Shown here: in pieces, positions 32,105 to 39,034 of the stretch
Numbering within the stretch: the first letter of the stretch is position 1
How the letters are laid out: each line of letters opens with the position of its first letter
Origin: an uncultured Campylobacter sp.
Lineage (GTDB): Bacteria; Campylobacterota; Campylobacteria; Campylobacterales; Campylobacteraceae
Reading direction: 5' to 3'
Assembly (NCBI RefSeq): GCF_938045345.1
Contig: NZ_CALIMS010000039.1
Location: 1 to 39,034, forward strand
Length of the DNA: 39,034 nt
Position numbers and translations under genes: made by a program
Notes under the pieces: model-generated
The model's input: only the letters and a program-made list of their open reading frames with translations
Told to the model about the DNA's origin: nothing
The model's database searches: none

Positions 32105-34189
32105 TTACGCCGCAGGTGCGCTATTTTCGGCGTGAGCATCGTCAGAGTCTTTGGGCCTTAAAAGCCACTGCTTTGCAAAGATCAGCACGTAGATCGCAGC
32201 GCCGATGCCATAACTTGCGTATTCACTTGGGATAAACTCTATGAATTTTGCGCAGATATTAGGCACCAGCATTAGCGGCGTTACTAGCAGCAATAGCAGG
32301 CGCTCTATCGGGTTACATTTTGTTACGAACCAGCCCTGCAGCGAGGAGCTGAAAGCAAACATACCCACGATCGCCGTGGCAAAAATCAGCACGATTTGCA
32401 GTGGATCGCTGATCCAAACGATGCTCTTTGAATCCATCGGATCGCCGATGCTTTGGATCAAAAGCAGCTTATTGTTGAAGAAAAACGCAAACGGAAGCAC
32501 CGCGGTGCGTAGATCATACACGAAGCCCTGAAGTCCCACGGTTACCGGATTTGCCTTTGCGATACCCGCCGCAGCGTATGCTGCAATACCCACTGGCGGG
32601 GTATCATCGGCTAAAATTCCAAAATAAAAGACAAAAAGATGCACTGCGATCGCAGGGATCAAAAAGCCGTTTTTGCCCGCTAGTATCAAAATCACTGGCG
32701 CGATTAAGCTTGAAACGACGATATAATTCGCCGTCGTAGGAAGTCCCATGCCCAAAATCAGGCTCATTATCGCAGTCATCAGAAGTATCAATACTATGCT
32801 ATTTCCTGCGACCGCCTCCACGAGCTCTGAAAGAACCTGTCCCAGCCCGGTAAGCGAGATCGAGCCGATGATGATGCCCGCTAGCGCGGTGGCAACGGCG
32901 ACCGTGACCATGTTTTTAGCAGCACCTACCATAGCCCAAAAGATATCGACAAAGCCGACGATAAAATCGGACTTGCCAACCTTTTCGCCAAATATCGTTT
33001 TTTTAGCGGGCTCTTGTACGATCATTATTAAAAATAGCACGCAAATCGAGTTAAATGCTGCAGAGATCGCGCTTTCTTTTAGAATCAATAGAGTAAAAAG
33101 AAGCACCAAAATCGGGATTATGTAATGAATGCCGCTAAATATAATTTTTAGCTTTGAAACCTTGGCGTAATCGCGGCTGCCGCGAAGTCCTAGCTTGCAG
33201 CTTTCAAGATGCACGATAAAAAATAACCCCGCGTAGCAGACGAAGGCTGGGATCACCGCCGCGATCATTACGTTGGTGTAGCTCATACCCAAAAATTCCG
33301 CGATTATAAACGCCGCAGCGCCCATGATAGGCGGCATAAGCTGCCCATTTACGCCCGCAGCGACCTCGATAGCGCCCGCCTTAGTGGCGGTAAGCCCCGC
33401 TTTTTTCATAAGCGGGATCGTAAAGGTACCCACCGTCACGACGTTTGCGGTCGAACTACCGCTTACCATTCCGGTTAGTCCGCTAGCGATTACGCTAGCC
33501 TTGGCAGGCCCTCCGCGGAAGCGACCTAAAATCGCAAACGCTACGTTTATAAAATACTGCCCCGCTCCGGCTCGCTCCAAAAGCGCGCCGAATAGCACGA
33601 ACAGATAAATGAAGCTGGTGCTGACCCCCACTGGTACGCCAAATACGCCCTCTGTAGTTAAAAACATATGCCCTGCAAGCAGTTCAAAGCTTGCGCCGCG
33701 ATGCGAGATGATATCGGGCATATAAGGACCGAAGTAGCAATACAGAAGAAAGGTAAAAGCGATAATACCAAGCGCTGGTCCCATCATACGACGACCTGCT
33801 TCAAAGAGTATGAAAATTCCGATAAACGACGCTACGATATCTCTGGTTAGATAATTTCCCGGGCGCTGCGCTAGCCCGTTAAATTCTATTGCAGGATACA
33901 AGATCGCGGCGACTCCGACGATTAATAAAATATAATCGTAAAACGGGATGTAAAAATGTGCCTTAGAGCGCGGGCGAAACGGAAAAAGCGAAAAAATTAT
34001 AAAAATGGCGAACGCCAAGTGGATTGAGCGCGCGATATTCGTATTTAGCGTAAAATACGCGATGTAAAGCTGAAAGACCGACCACGAGAAGCAGACCAGC
34101 GTCACGAGCCAGAAGAGCTTTTTAGAGGTAAATTCTCTACTTTTTACCTCTAAAACCTGCTCGTCGTTTTGTGTAGATTTCTCCATCAA
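32105..34189 (-). CDS. TRAP transporter fused permease (DctQM type)
   Basis: The 694-residue protein joins the small four-helix and large twelve-helix TRAP permease subunits, the form that goes with TAXI binding proteins. Helix-rich throughout. Family marks include FVLFGALLERAGAGQYFINV, the GGPAKASVIASGLTGMVSGS stretch with STANVVTVG, EVAAGVNGQLMPPIMGAAAF and ILGMGLPTTANYIVVSSLIA. It uses an ion gradient to import the ligand delivered by the periplasmic protein. The gene starts five bases after the binding-protein stop. The extended C-terminal part after residue 600 adds further membrane segments. Confidence 0.93.
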   Translation of the reverse strand: MMEKSTQNDEQVLEVKSREFTSKKLFWLVTLVCFSWSVFQLYIAYFTLNTNIARSIHLAFAIFIIFSLFPFRPRSKAHFYIPFYDYILLIVGVAAILYPAIEFNGLAQRPGNYLTRDIVASFIGIFILFEAGRRMMGPALGIIAFTFLLYCYFGPYMPDIISHRGASFELLAGHMFLTTEGVFGVPVGVSTSFIYLFVLFGALLERAGAGQYFINVAFAILGRFRGGPAKASVIASGLTGMVSGSSTANVVTVGTFTIPLMKKAGLTATKAGAIEVAAGVNGQLMPPIMGAAAFIIAEFLGMSYTNVMIAAVIPAFVCYAGLFFIVHLESCKLGLRGSRDYAKVSKLKIIFSGIHYIIPILVLLFTLLILKESAISAAFNSICVLFLIMIVQEPAKKTIFGEKVGKSDFIVGFVDIFWAMVGAAKNMVTVAVATALAGIIIGSISLTGLGQVLSELVEAVAGNSIVLILLMTAIMSLILGMGLPTTANYIVVSSLIAPVILILAGKNGFLIPAIAVHLFVFYFGILADDTPPVGIAAYAAAGIAKANPVTVGLQGFVYDLRTAVLPFAFFFNNKLLLIQSIGDPMDSKSIVWISDPLQIVLIFATAIVGMFAFSSSLQGWFVTKCNPIERLLLLLVTPLMLVPNICAKFIEFIPSEYASYGIGAAIYVLIFAKQWLLRPKDSDDAHAENSAPAA

Positions 34190-34194
34190 CTAGC

Positions 34195-35136
34195 CTATTT
34201 CAGCAGCCCAGCTTCTTTATACACCGCCTCTGCTGCAGGATGAAGTGGCGCACTAAGCCCCTCTAAAAGAGATTCTTTGCTTACCAAATTTAGCGCAGGG
34301 TGTAGCTTTTTATACTCGTCGAAATTATCAAGTATAGCCTTAACTACCGCCCTAACCGCCTCGTCGCTTTGGCTAGCGTCGGTTACAAGCACAGCCTTTA
34401 CGCCGATAGTCTGCGTATCGTGGTCTACGCCGTCATACATTTTCGCAGGGATCACGCCTTTGGCAAAATATGGATATTTTTCTAGAATTTTTTTGATATG
34501 CTCATCGTCGATGCTAACCAAGTCGATAGGAAGCGAAGTCGCCGCATCGGTGATATTTGCGGTTGGATGTCCTACGACGTAGAAGTATCCGTCAATCTTC
34601 TTATCTTTTAGCGCCATCGGGCATTCTTGCGCGGTTAAGACGCCGTGTTGGGCGAGCTTTTTAAGATCAAAGTCGTAGTTTTCAAAAACTATCGTACTGG
34701 TTAGCTCGTTGCCGCTACCTGGGTTTCCGATATTGATCTTTTTGCCCGCGGCGTCGCCGTAAGCTTTGATGCCGCTCTCTTTAGAAACTACGAAAGCTAA
34801 AAGCTCCGGATAGATCGAGATTACGGAGCGTAAATTTTTATCCGCCGCGCCTTGGAATTTGCCCGTACCGTTATATTTATCATAGACGACATCGCTTTGA
34901 ACGAAGCCGAAATTTAGCTCTTTTTTAAGCACGTTATTGACGTTATATGTCGAGCCACCCGTCGATTGCACAGAGCATTTCATATTTTTATCCATATTTA
35001 CCAAGCGGCAAATCGCGCCGCCTACCGGATAATAGGTTCCGGTCATACCGCCGGTGCCGATATTGATGAACTCCTTAGCGCCAGAAACGCTAGCTAGTAA
35101 GGCCAAACCGGCCAAAGCAACAGAAAATTTTTTCAT
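34195..35136 (-). CDS. TAXI-family TRAP transporter solute-binding protein
   Basis: A signal peptide (MKKFSVALAGLALLASVSGA) is followed by INIGTGGMTGTYYPVGGAIC, the TAXI opening motif, and later ECPMALKDKKIDGYFYVVGH and PYFAKGVIPAKMYDGVDHDT. This periplasmic protein catches the substrate for the fused permease that follows after five bases. Characterised TAXI proteins bind glutamate or related acids; the ligand here cannot be told. AAAGGAGCAAAG gives a strong ribosome site. Confidence 0.92.
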   Translation of the reverse strand: MKKFSVALAGLALLASVSGAKEFINIGTGGMTGTYYPVGGAICRLVNMDKNMKCSVQSTGGSTYNVNNVLKKELNFGFVQSDVVYDKYNGTGKFQGAADKNLRSVISIYPELLAFVVSKESGIKAYGDAAGKKINIGNPGSGNELTSTIVFENYDFDLKKLAQHGVLTAQECPMALKDKKIDGYFYVVGHPTANITDAATSLPIDLVSIDDEHIKKILEKYPYFAKGVIPAKMYDGVDHDTQTIGVKAVLVTDASQSDEAVRAVVKAILDNFDEYKKLHPALNLVSKESLLEGLSAPLHPAAEAVYKEAGLLK

Positions 35137-35291
35137 CTTTGCTCCTTTTTGAGTTAAAAGTTTGAAAGTATTGCTAAATTTCTATAAAATTCTAATAAAA
35201 ATAGATCGAATTTCGCGCAAATTTACGATTTTACACATCGTGGTGCAGGTGATTTAATATCAAATTAGGGTGGCGATCTACTCTCATATGC

Positions 35292-35315
35292 AGAATTTTA
35301 CCGCGATAAAATTCT
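35292..35315. terminator. Hairpin between truA and the TAXI gene
   Basis: A perfect 9-bp stem (AGAATTTTA with TAAAATTCT) and 6-base loop lie about 55 bases after the truA stop. AT-rich with no T-run, so it is a weak terminator candidate for the truA operon. Confidence 0.35.
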
Positions 35316-35369
35316 AAGCTTGAAATCCAAACGCCCGTGGATAAAATTTAACGCTATAAATTTCAAGTC

Positions 35370-36620
35370 TTAATAACTCACGCCGCTAAGATACAGCCCG
35401 TTCGGCGGAAAGGGGATTCTGCTAAGAGCTCGCGAGAAGCTGATCTTGCGCCCGCTCTGCACGGACTTTAGGGCATTTGCGACCATCAGCCGCACCTGCG
35501 CTCGCAAAAATCCGTTGGCTTTAAAATTTATCAAGGTTAAATTTCTAAAAGAGTAGGCGCGCGCGACGTAGAGCTCGCGCACAGGGCTTTTTATGTCGCT
35601 GCCGCTTTTCATAAACTCGCTAAAATCGTGCTCGCCGACGAAATTTGCAAGCGCAGCATTGAGCGCGGCAAGATCCACGCGCGGATAAAACACGCAAAAA
35701 TCGCTAAGAAAGGGGCTAGGGCGTCCGTGGTTTAAAACATAGCGATAGCAGCGCGTCACAGCGTCGTAACGCGGATGAAAATCGCGCGGCACCGGGCTGA
35801 TGTGTTGCACAAAAATATAGGGCGCGCAGTGGCGGTTTATGAGCTCTTTTAGACGCGACAGCTCCCAGTGCACGGTGCATTCGACGCAGCTTACCTGGCG
35901 CAGCGCGTGCACCCCTTTATCGGTGCGCGAGCTGCTTATCAGCGGCGCAAAGATACCCACGCGCCCCAAAGCCGCGCGCAGCACGTCCTCGACGCCGCGC
36001 CCGTGAGGCTGAGACTGCGAGCCGCTAAATTTCGAGCCGTCGTAGGAATAGACGAGCTTGAGCTTCACGCGTTCGGAGTTTACGCTCGCTGCGAAGTCGC
36101 TTGCAGGCGCGCTTTCAATAATATTTTTGAGTTCGGACACGTTTGCAGGAGTGTTTGCGGAAATGCCCGCTTTGTAGGCGGTATCTGCTTTGCGGGCGTC
36201 TGCGGGATGAATTGTGTAAATTTTTTCTATGCCTGCCGCACAAATATCCAAAGCGGCGGTATCGGCGGAATTTTTGCGGGCGGAATTTAAATTTGCCCCG
36301 CGCGCGGTCTTTTTGACGCAAACAGCGCTATAGCTTTGCTCGGAGCTTTCGTGATTCAGCTCACAATCAGGCGCAGTATGGATAGCCGTATCGCTCGCCG
36401 AGCTTACGAGAGCGGAATTTTTAAAATTTGAAAACCTGTCGTTTAAGATCAAAGCTTGCTCGCCGTTTTGCGCTTTGCATTTTAAATTTACGCTACGCAA
36501 AATTTTAGACGCGCTAGACTTGCTCGTCGAAATTTTATCCGCTAAATTTCGAGCGGACGAGCTTTTGTTTAAAATTTCGCCGCCGCAAAGCTCGGAGTCT
36601 TTTTCAGTATCTCGGGGCAA
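35370..36620 (-). CDS. truA: tRNA pseudouridine synthase A with long N-terminal extension
   Basis: TruA makes pseudouridine at positions 38-40 of tRNA anticodon arms. The enzyme proper runs from about residue 185: LKLVYSYDGSKFSGSQSQPH, SSSRTDKGVHALRQV (catalytic D), RYDAVTRCYRYVLNHGRPSP and NGFLRAQVRLMVANALKSV. The open frame extends 184 codons further upstream to a TTG at 36620 that overlaps the end of the LptF/LptG-type gene by 17 bases. This extension is hydrophilic, rich in S, A, N and K, with no known domain. A GTG at 36068 would give a normal-size enzyme of 232 residues but lacks a clear ribosome site. Identity is certain; the start is not. Confidence 0.85.
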   Translation of the reverse strand: MPRDTEKDSELCGGEILNKSSSARNLADKISTSKSSASKILRSVNLKCKAQNGEQALILNDRFSNFKNSALVSSASDTAIHTAPDCELNHESSEQSYSAVCVKKTARGANLNSARKNSADTAALDICAAGIEKIYTIHPADARKADTAYKAGISANTPANVSELKNIIESAPASDFAASVNSERVKLKLVYSYDGSKFSGSQSQPHGRGVEDVLRAALGRVGIFAPLISSSRTDKGVHALRQVSCVECTVHWELSRLKELINRHCAPYIFVQHISPVPRDFHPRYDAVTRCYRYVLNHGRPSPFLSDFCVFYPRVDLAALNAALANFVGEHDFSEFMKSGSDIKSPVRELYVARAYSFRNLTLINFKANGFLRAQVRLMVANALKSVQSGRKISFSRALSRIPFPPNGLYLSGVSY

Positions 36621-37635
36621 TTTTGATCCTGTAATAAAGCAGCGAGCCGATAAGCGTAACGCCGAATGTCACGGGAAGCGCGATGCTTGGGTATTTAGAG
36701 AGCAGCATGATCATCGCGAAGTAGCTAAAAAGCACGCCGAAGATCCCCGCGTAAACGAAGCCCTTTTCATAGCGATAGGTCACGATGCCGAGGCTTAGCG
36801 CAAACAGGAAGCTCGCCAGCGGAAAGAGCGAGACGAGGGTGTAGATGCTAAATTCCTTCCTGCGCTTCTCGCTGCCGCTCATATCGCTCCAGTATCCGAT
36901 CACGCCGCCTCCGCCGCGGATATTGCGGTCGCTTTGCGTGCGCAGGGTTAGGCTTTCAAACTCGCTTACGTGCCACTGCTCGCCGCCCATCGTGTAAATT
37001 TTGCCGTCGTGCAGCATCGCAGAAAAGCTCGCGTTTTCGTTTTTAAACTCGCCGCTGCGCGCTACGATCATCCGCTCATGATCCTGCGAGTTGCCCGGAT
37101 TATACAGCACGAGATCCTTATACAGCGTGCTTGTGCCGTTGTTTTCCTGTGAGTCGATAAAAACGAGCCAGTCGGAGAATTTCTGCCCGAATTCGTTGGA
37201 TTTGATATTTAGCGTCGCGCTGATCTTTTTGTAATCGATGAAATTGTCCTTTAAATTTTCGGCTATCGGCATCATAAAAAGCGATACGAAAAGCAGCGCC
37301 AAAGAGCACAGCGCGGCGCTTATGCCGAAAAACAGCGCGATCTTGCGCGTGGCGTAGCCGATGGTAAAAATGACGATGGTTTCGTTCTCTTTAGAGAGCC
37401 TAAAAAGCGAGATGCTAAGCGCTACGAAAAACGCGATCGGCACCGTAAATATGAGTATGCGCGGTAGCATGAAAAGATAGAGCTTGACTAGCTCTGAAAA
37501 ATTTATCTCGATAAACGACGTAATGCGCGCGATCTGAAGGAAAAATACGATCGACATTATGATAAAAAGCGTGCTGAAAAGCGATGCGAACGAGCTTACG
37601 AAGTTGCTAAATAAATAGCGCTGCACCCTATCCAT
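36604..37635 (-). CDS. LptF/LptG family lipopolysaccharide export permease
   Basis: The 343-residue protein has the YjgP/YjgQ layout: membrane helices at about 13-35, 52-75 and 97-120, a periplasmic beta domain (VLYNPGNSQDHERMIVARSG followed by AMLHDGKIYTMGG), then three C-terminal helices. The start MDRVQRYLFSNFVSSF is typical. It forms, with its partner and LptB, the pump that extracts LPS from the inner membrane. I cannot decide between LptF and LptG. It overlaps the prepilin peptidase gene by eight bases and truA by up to 17, one operon. Confidence 0.88.
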   Translation of the reverse strand: MDRVQRYLFSNFVSSFASLFSTLFIIMSIVFFLQIARITSFIEINFSELVKLYLFMLPRILIFTVPIAFFVALSISLFRLSKENETIVIFTIGYATRKIALFFGISAALCSLALLFVSLFMMPIAENLKDNFIDYKKISATLNIKSNEFGQKFSDWLVFIDSQENNGTSTLYKDLVLYNPGNSQDHERMIVARSGEFKNENASFSAMLHDGKIYTMGGEQWHVSEFESLTLRTQSDRNIRGGGGVIGYWSDMSGSEKRRKEFSIYTLVSLFPLASFLFALSLGIVTYRYEKGFVYAGIFGVLFSYFAMIMLLSKYPSIALPVTFGVTLIGSLLYYRIKIAPRY

Positions 37636-38383
37636 AAATGACGTCCAGAAGCCTTAAAATTTGATCTCTAAAAATAAAAGTAAGAAGCAGCCCCATCGAT
37701 AAAAACGGCACGAAAGGCAGCTCGTAGCCCTTTTTGTGCGCGATGAGATATGCAGGCAGCGTCAAAATCGCGCCGATGTAGATCGAGATGCCGCCCAGCT
37801 TCCAGCCCAAAATCGCTCCCATAACGCCCGCGATAAAAATATCCGCGCTTCCCATCGCTTCGCGCTTTAGCACGAAGGTGACGATGAGGCGCAGCACGAA
37901 AAAAATCGCCGCGTATCCCGCCGCCGCGCCCACGCCGCTAAGATCAAAATCATACATCAGCGTATAAGCAAGCGAAAGCGCCGTAACTACGTAAAGAAGG
38001 CTCTCGGGCACGGCTTTATACTCAAAATCGATCGCCGAAAGCGCCATAAGCAATATGAAGCAAAGCCCGAGCACCGCGGCTTTTGCAAGATCAGGCTCGC
38101 CGAAATACGCTGCAAGCGCAAGCGCGCCGCCTAAAAGCTCGACGATCGGGTAGCGGATCGAAATTTTGGTTTTGCAAAAGGCGCATTTGCCGCCCAAAAA
38201 GAGCCACGAAAGTAGCGGAATGTTGTGGTAAAATTTTAAAGCGTGAGAGCATTTGGGGCAGTGCGATGCGGGGAAATTAACGCTCTGTCCGCGCGGCAGG
38301 CGGTAGATCAGGACGTTGCAAAACGAACCCACGCAGGTGCCGAATACCGCAAAAATCACGCCGTAAACGATATTTAAATCCAT
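37628..38383 (-). CDS. pilD: Prepilin peptidase (A24 family)
   Basis: A membrane aspartyl protease that cuts the leader from type IV prepilins or pseudopilins and methylates the new N-terminus. VGSFCNVLIYRLPRGQSV is the family's opening. Two zinc-type cysteine pairs stand at C42/C45 and C67/C70. Catalytic aspartates are D119 (SAIDFEYKAVPESLLY) and D181 in MGSADIFIAG, the GxxD motif. 251 residues with several membrane helices. It is first in the operon with the LptF/LptG-type gene and truA. No pilin genes are in the window; in Campylobacter it serves the transformation-linked secretion apparatus. Confidence 0.93.
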   Translation of the reverse strand: MDLNIVYGVIFAVFGTCVGSFCNVLIYRLPRGQSVNFPASHCPKCSHALKFYHNIPLLSWLFLGGKCAFCKTKISIRYPIVELLGGALALAAYFGEPDLAKAAVLGLCFILLMALSAIDFEYKAVPESLLYVVTALSLAYTLMYDFDLSGVGAAAGYAAIFFVLRLIVTFVLKREAMGSADIFIAGVMGAILGWKLGGISIYIGAILTLPAYLIAHKKGYELPFVPFLSMGLLLTFIFRDQILRLLDVIYG

Positions 38384-38448
38384 CTTTTTCCTTTGGAGCT
38401 TTAACTTTTTAAAATTTAATCAAACGCTTTATGGTAGCGAGAAATTTC

Positions 38449-38823
38449 TTAGTTTTCATTGATTTTTTGCCTCTCGTAAGGGAAAAATTTTACGAAAATC
38501 GCCGCTGCGCCTACGCAAAATAAAATAGCTATGAGCCCGGCGATTAGCGGCTCGCCCCATGCCTCATATAATCCGCCGAAAATCAAAAATCCCGCCACCA
38601 GTATCACGGCGTCCAAAAGATTGAAGTTCAAAGTATCTACGATCCATAAAAACATAATATATGCGCCTATCCCGCCGCCTGCGGATGCCAAAATCCCCAT
38701 TTTATCGGGGATGAAAGCAAACGCTAGCATAAAAAACACAAGCAGGCAAATGTAGACCGCCAGTATAAATTTCTTGGGTTTTTTATACACGCTGCCGCAT
38801 CTTGGGTATCTTAGAGTTTTCAT
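38449..38823 (-). CDS. Four-helix membrane protein with a partial zinc-ribbon start
   Basis: The 124-residue protein has four hydrophobic segments (about 18-38, 44-64, 69-87 and 91-111). The N-terminus MKTLRYPRCGSVYKK looks like half of a small zinc ribbon, with tyrosine where the first cysteine of CPxCG is expected; no second pair exists. The family is not recognised. The downstream gap to pilD (38384-38448) has no obvious signal. Confidence 0.6.
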   Translation of the reverse strand: MKTLRYPRCGSVYKKPKKFILAVYICLLVFFMLAFAFIPDKMGILASAGGGIGAYIMFLWIVDTLNFNLLDAVILVAGFLIFGGLYEAWGEPLIAGLIAILFCVGAAAIFVKFFPYERQKINEN

Positions 38824-38934
38824 CGGCTTTTTTGTAAGCTTTTTGCCGCAACCGCTTTGTAGTGGGTTAAATAAAAATATGGTTACAAGAATGAATATTC
38901 AGCTTGATGTAATGGGAAAATATGAGAAAAAGGA

Positions 38935-38940
38935 TATAAT
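38935..38940 (+). promoter_or_regulatory. -10 box of the right-edge gene
   Basis: A perfect TATAAT, preceded by an A-rich stretch, 40 bases before the ATG at 38981. Confidence 0.45.
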
Positions 38941-38980
38941 AGGATGGATGAAATTGACAAATTAGAATTTGGAGGATAAA

Positions 38981-39034
38981 ATGAAAAAAATAGTAGCGAT
39001 TAATGCTGGACCAAGAAAAGGATGGAATACAGAT
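38981..39034 (+). CDS. Flavodoxin-like / NADPH-dependent FMN reductase family protein, 5' partial
   Basis: Only 18 codons are in the window: MKKIVAINAGPRKGWNTD. The strand followed by G-P-R-x-G-x-N-T is the FMN phosphate-binding loop of the flavodoxin-fold reductases (usually GSPRxxGNT). A strong GGAGG site lies six bases before the ATG. Being AT-rich, it may begin another accessory segment. Confidence 0.7.
   Translation, partial: MKKIVAINAGPRKGWNTD

Overview
The window looks like chromosomal DNA of a Campylobacter-type epsilonproteobacterium. It has hobA (a DnaA-binding protein found only in that class), the gene order hemW-tatB-tatC-queA divergent from rppH-lysC-hobA-holB-folP, the rnr-holA pair and the rpsF-ssb-rpsR operon. 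Base composition is intermediate, with very frequent AAATTT/AAAATTTT words in and between genes. A lone 3' scrap of flgG with no other flagellar gene suggests an oral, possibly non-motile species. C. gracilis is my inference and is not proven here.

Layout. 1-3080 is an AT-rich accessory block, all on the minus strand. It holds an IS1595-family transposase broken by a frameshift, two small membrane proteins with a similar layout, a 348-residue membrane-anchored protein, and the decayed start of a further gene translationally coupled to it. 3540-9092 (plus) is core: an HDOD protein, rnr and holA joined by overlapping start/stop codons, then rpsF-ssb-rpsR. 9205-11162 is a small variable patch: a zinc-ribbon membrane protein, a membrane/peptidoglycan-binding-like gene cut by an in-frame TAG, and a frameshifted unknown gene. 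11202-19979 is two divergent core operons: hemW, tatB, tatC, queA and a degenerate kinase/receiver-like protein leftwards; rppH, lysC, hobA, holB and folP rightwards.

20645-24861 is accessory again: a divergent pair of unknown and DUF2314-ankyrin genes, an antitoxin whose RelE/ParE-type toxin is destroyed, the flgG relic, and a Sel1-repeat protein built from almost identical 108-bp units. 25401-27124 is an lrgA-lrgB-(cytidylate kinase-like) operon. 28420-31433 is a catecholate siderophore TonB-dependent receptor with an overlapping esterase gene, behind a -10 box and an upstream dyad that could be an iron-responsive operator. 32105-35136 is a TAXI-type TRAP transporter (binding protein plus fused permease). 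35370-38383 is the truA / LptF-LptG family permease / prepilin peptidase operon. The right edge has a small membrane protein and the first 18 codons of a probable flavodoxin-like reductase.

How the genes fit together. The core genes serve replication (holA, ssb, hobA, holB), RNA turnover and translation (rnr, rppH, rpsF, rpsR, truA, queA), Tat export, cofactors (hemW, folP) and aspartate-family amino acids (lysC). The accessory genes are mainly envelope and uptake functions plus a notable amount of gene debris. No rRNA, tRNA or CRISPR was seen. I found no complete, clearly new system. The best leads are the 813-3073 membrane/effector-like locus, the DUF2314-ankyrin pair, the amber-interrupted gene, and the hydrophilic extensions in the HDOD protein, TatB and TruA.
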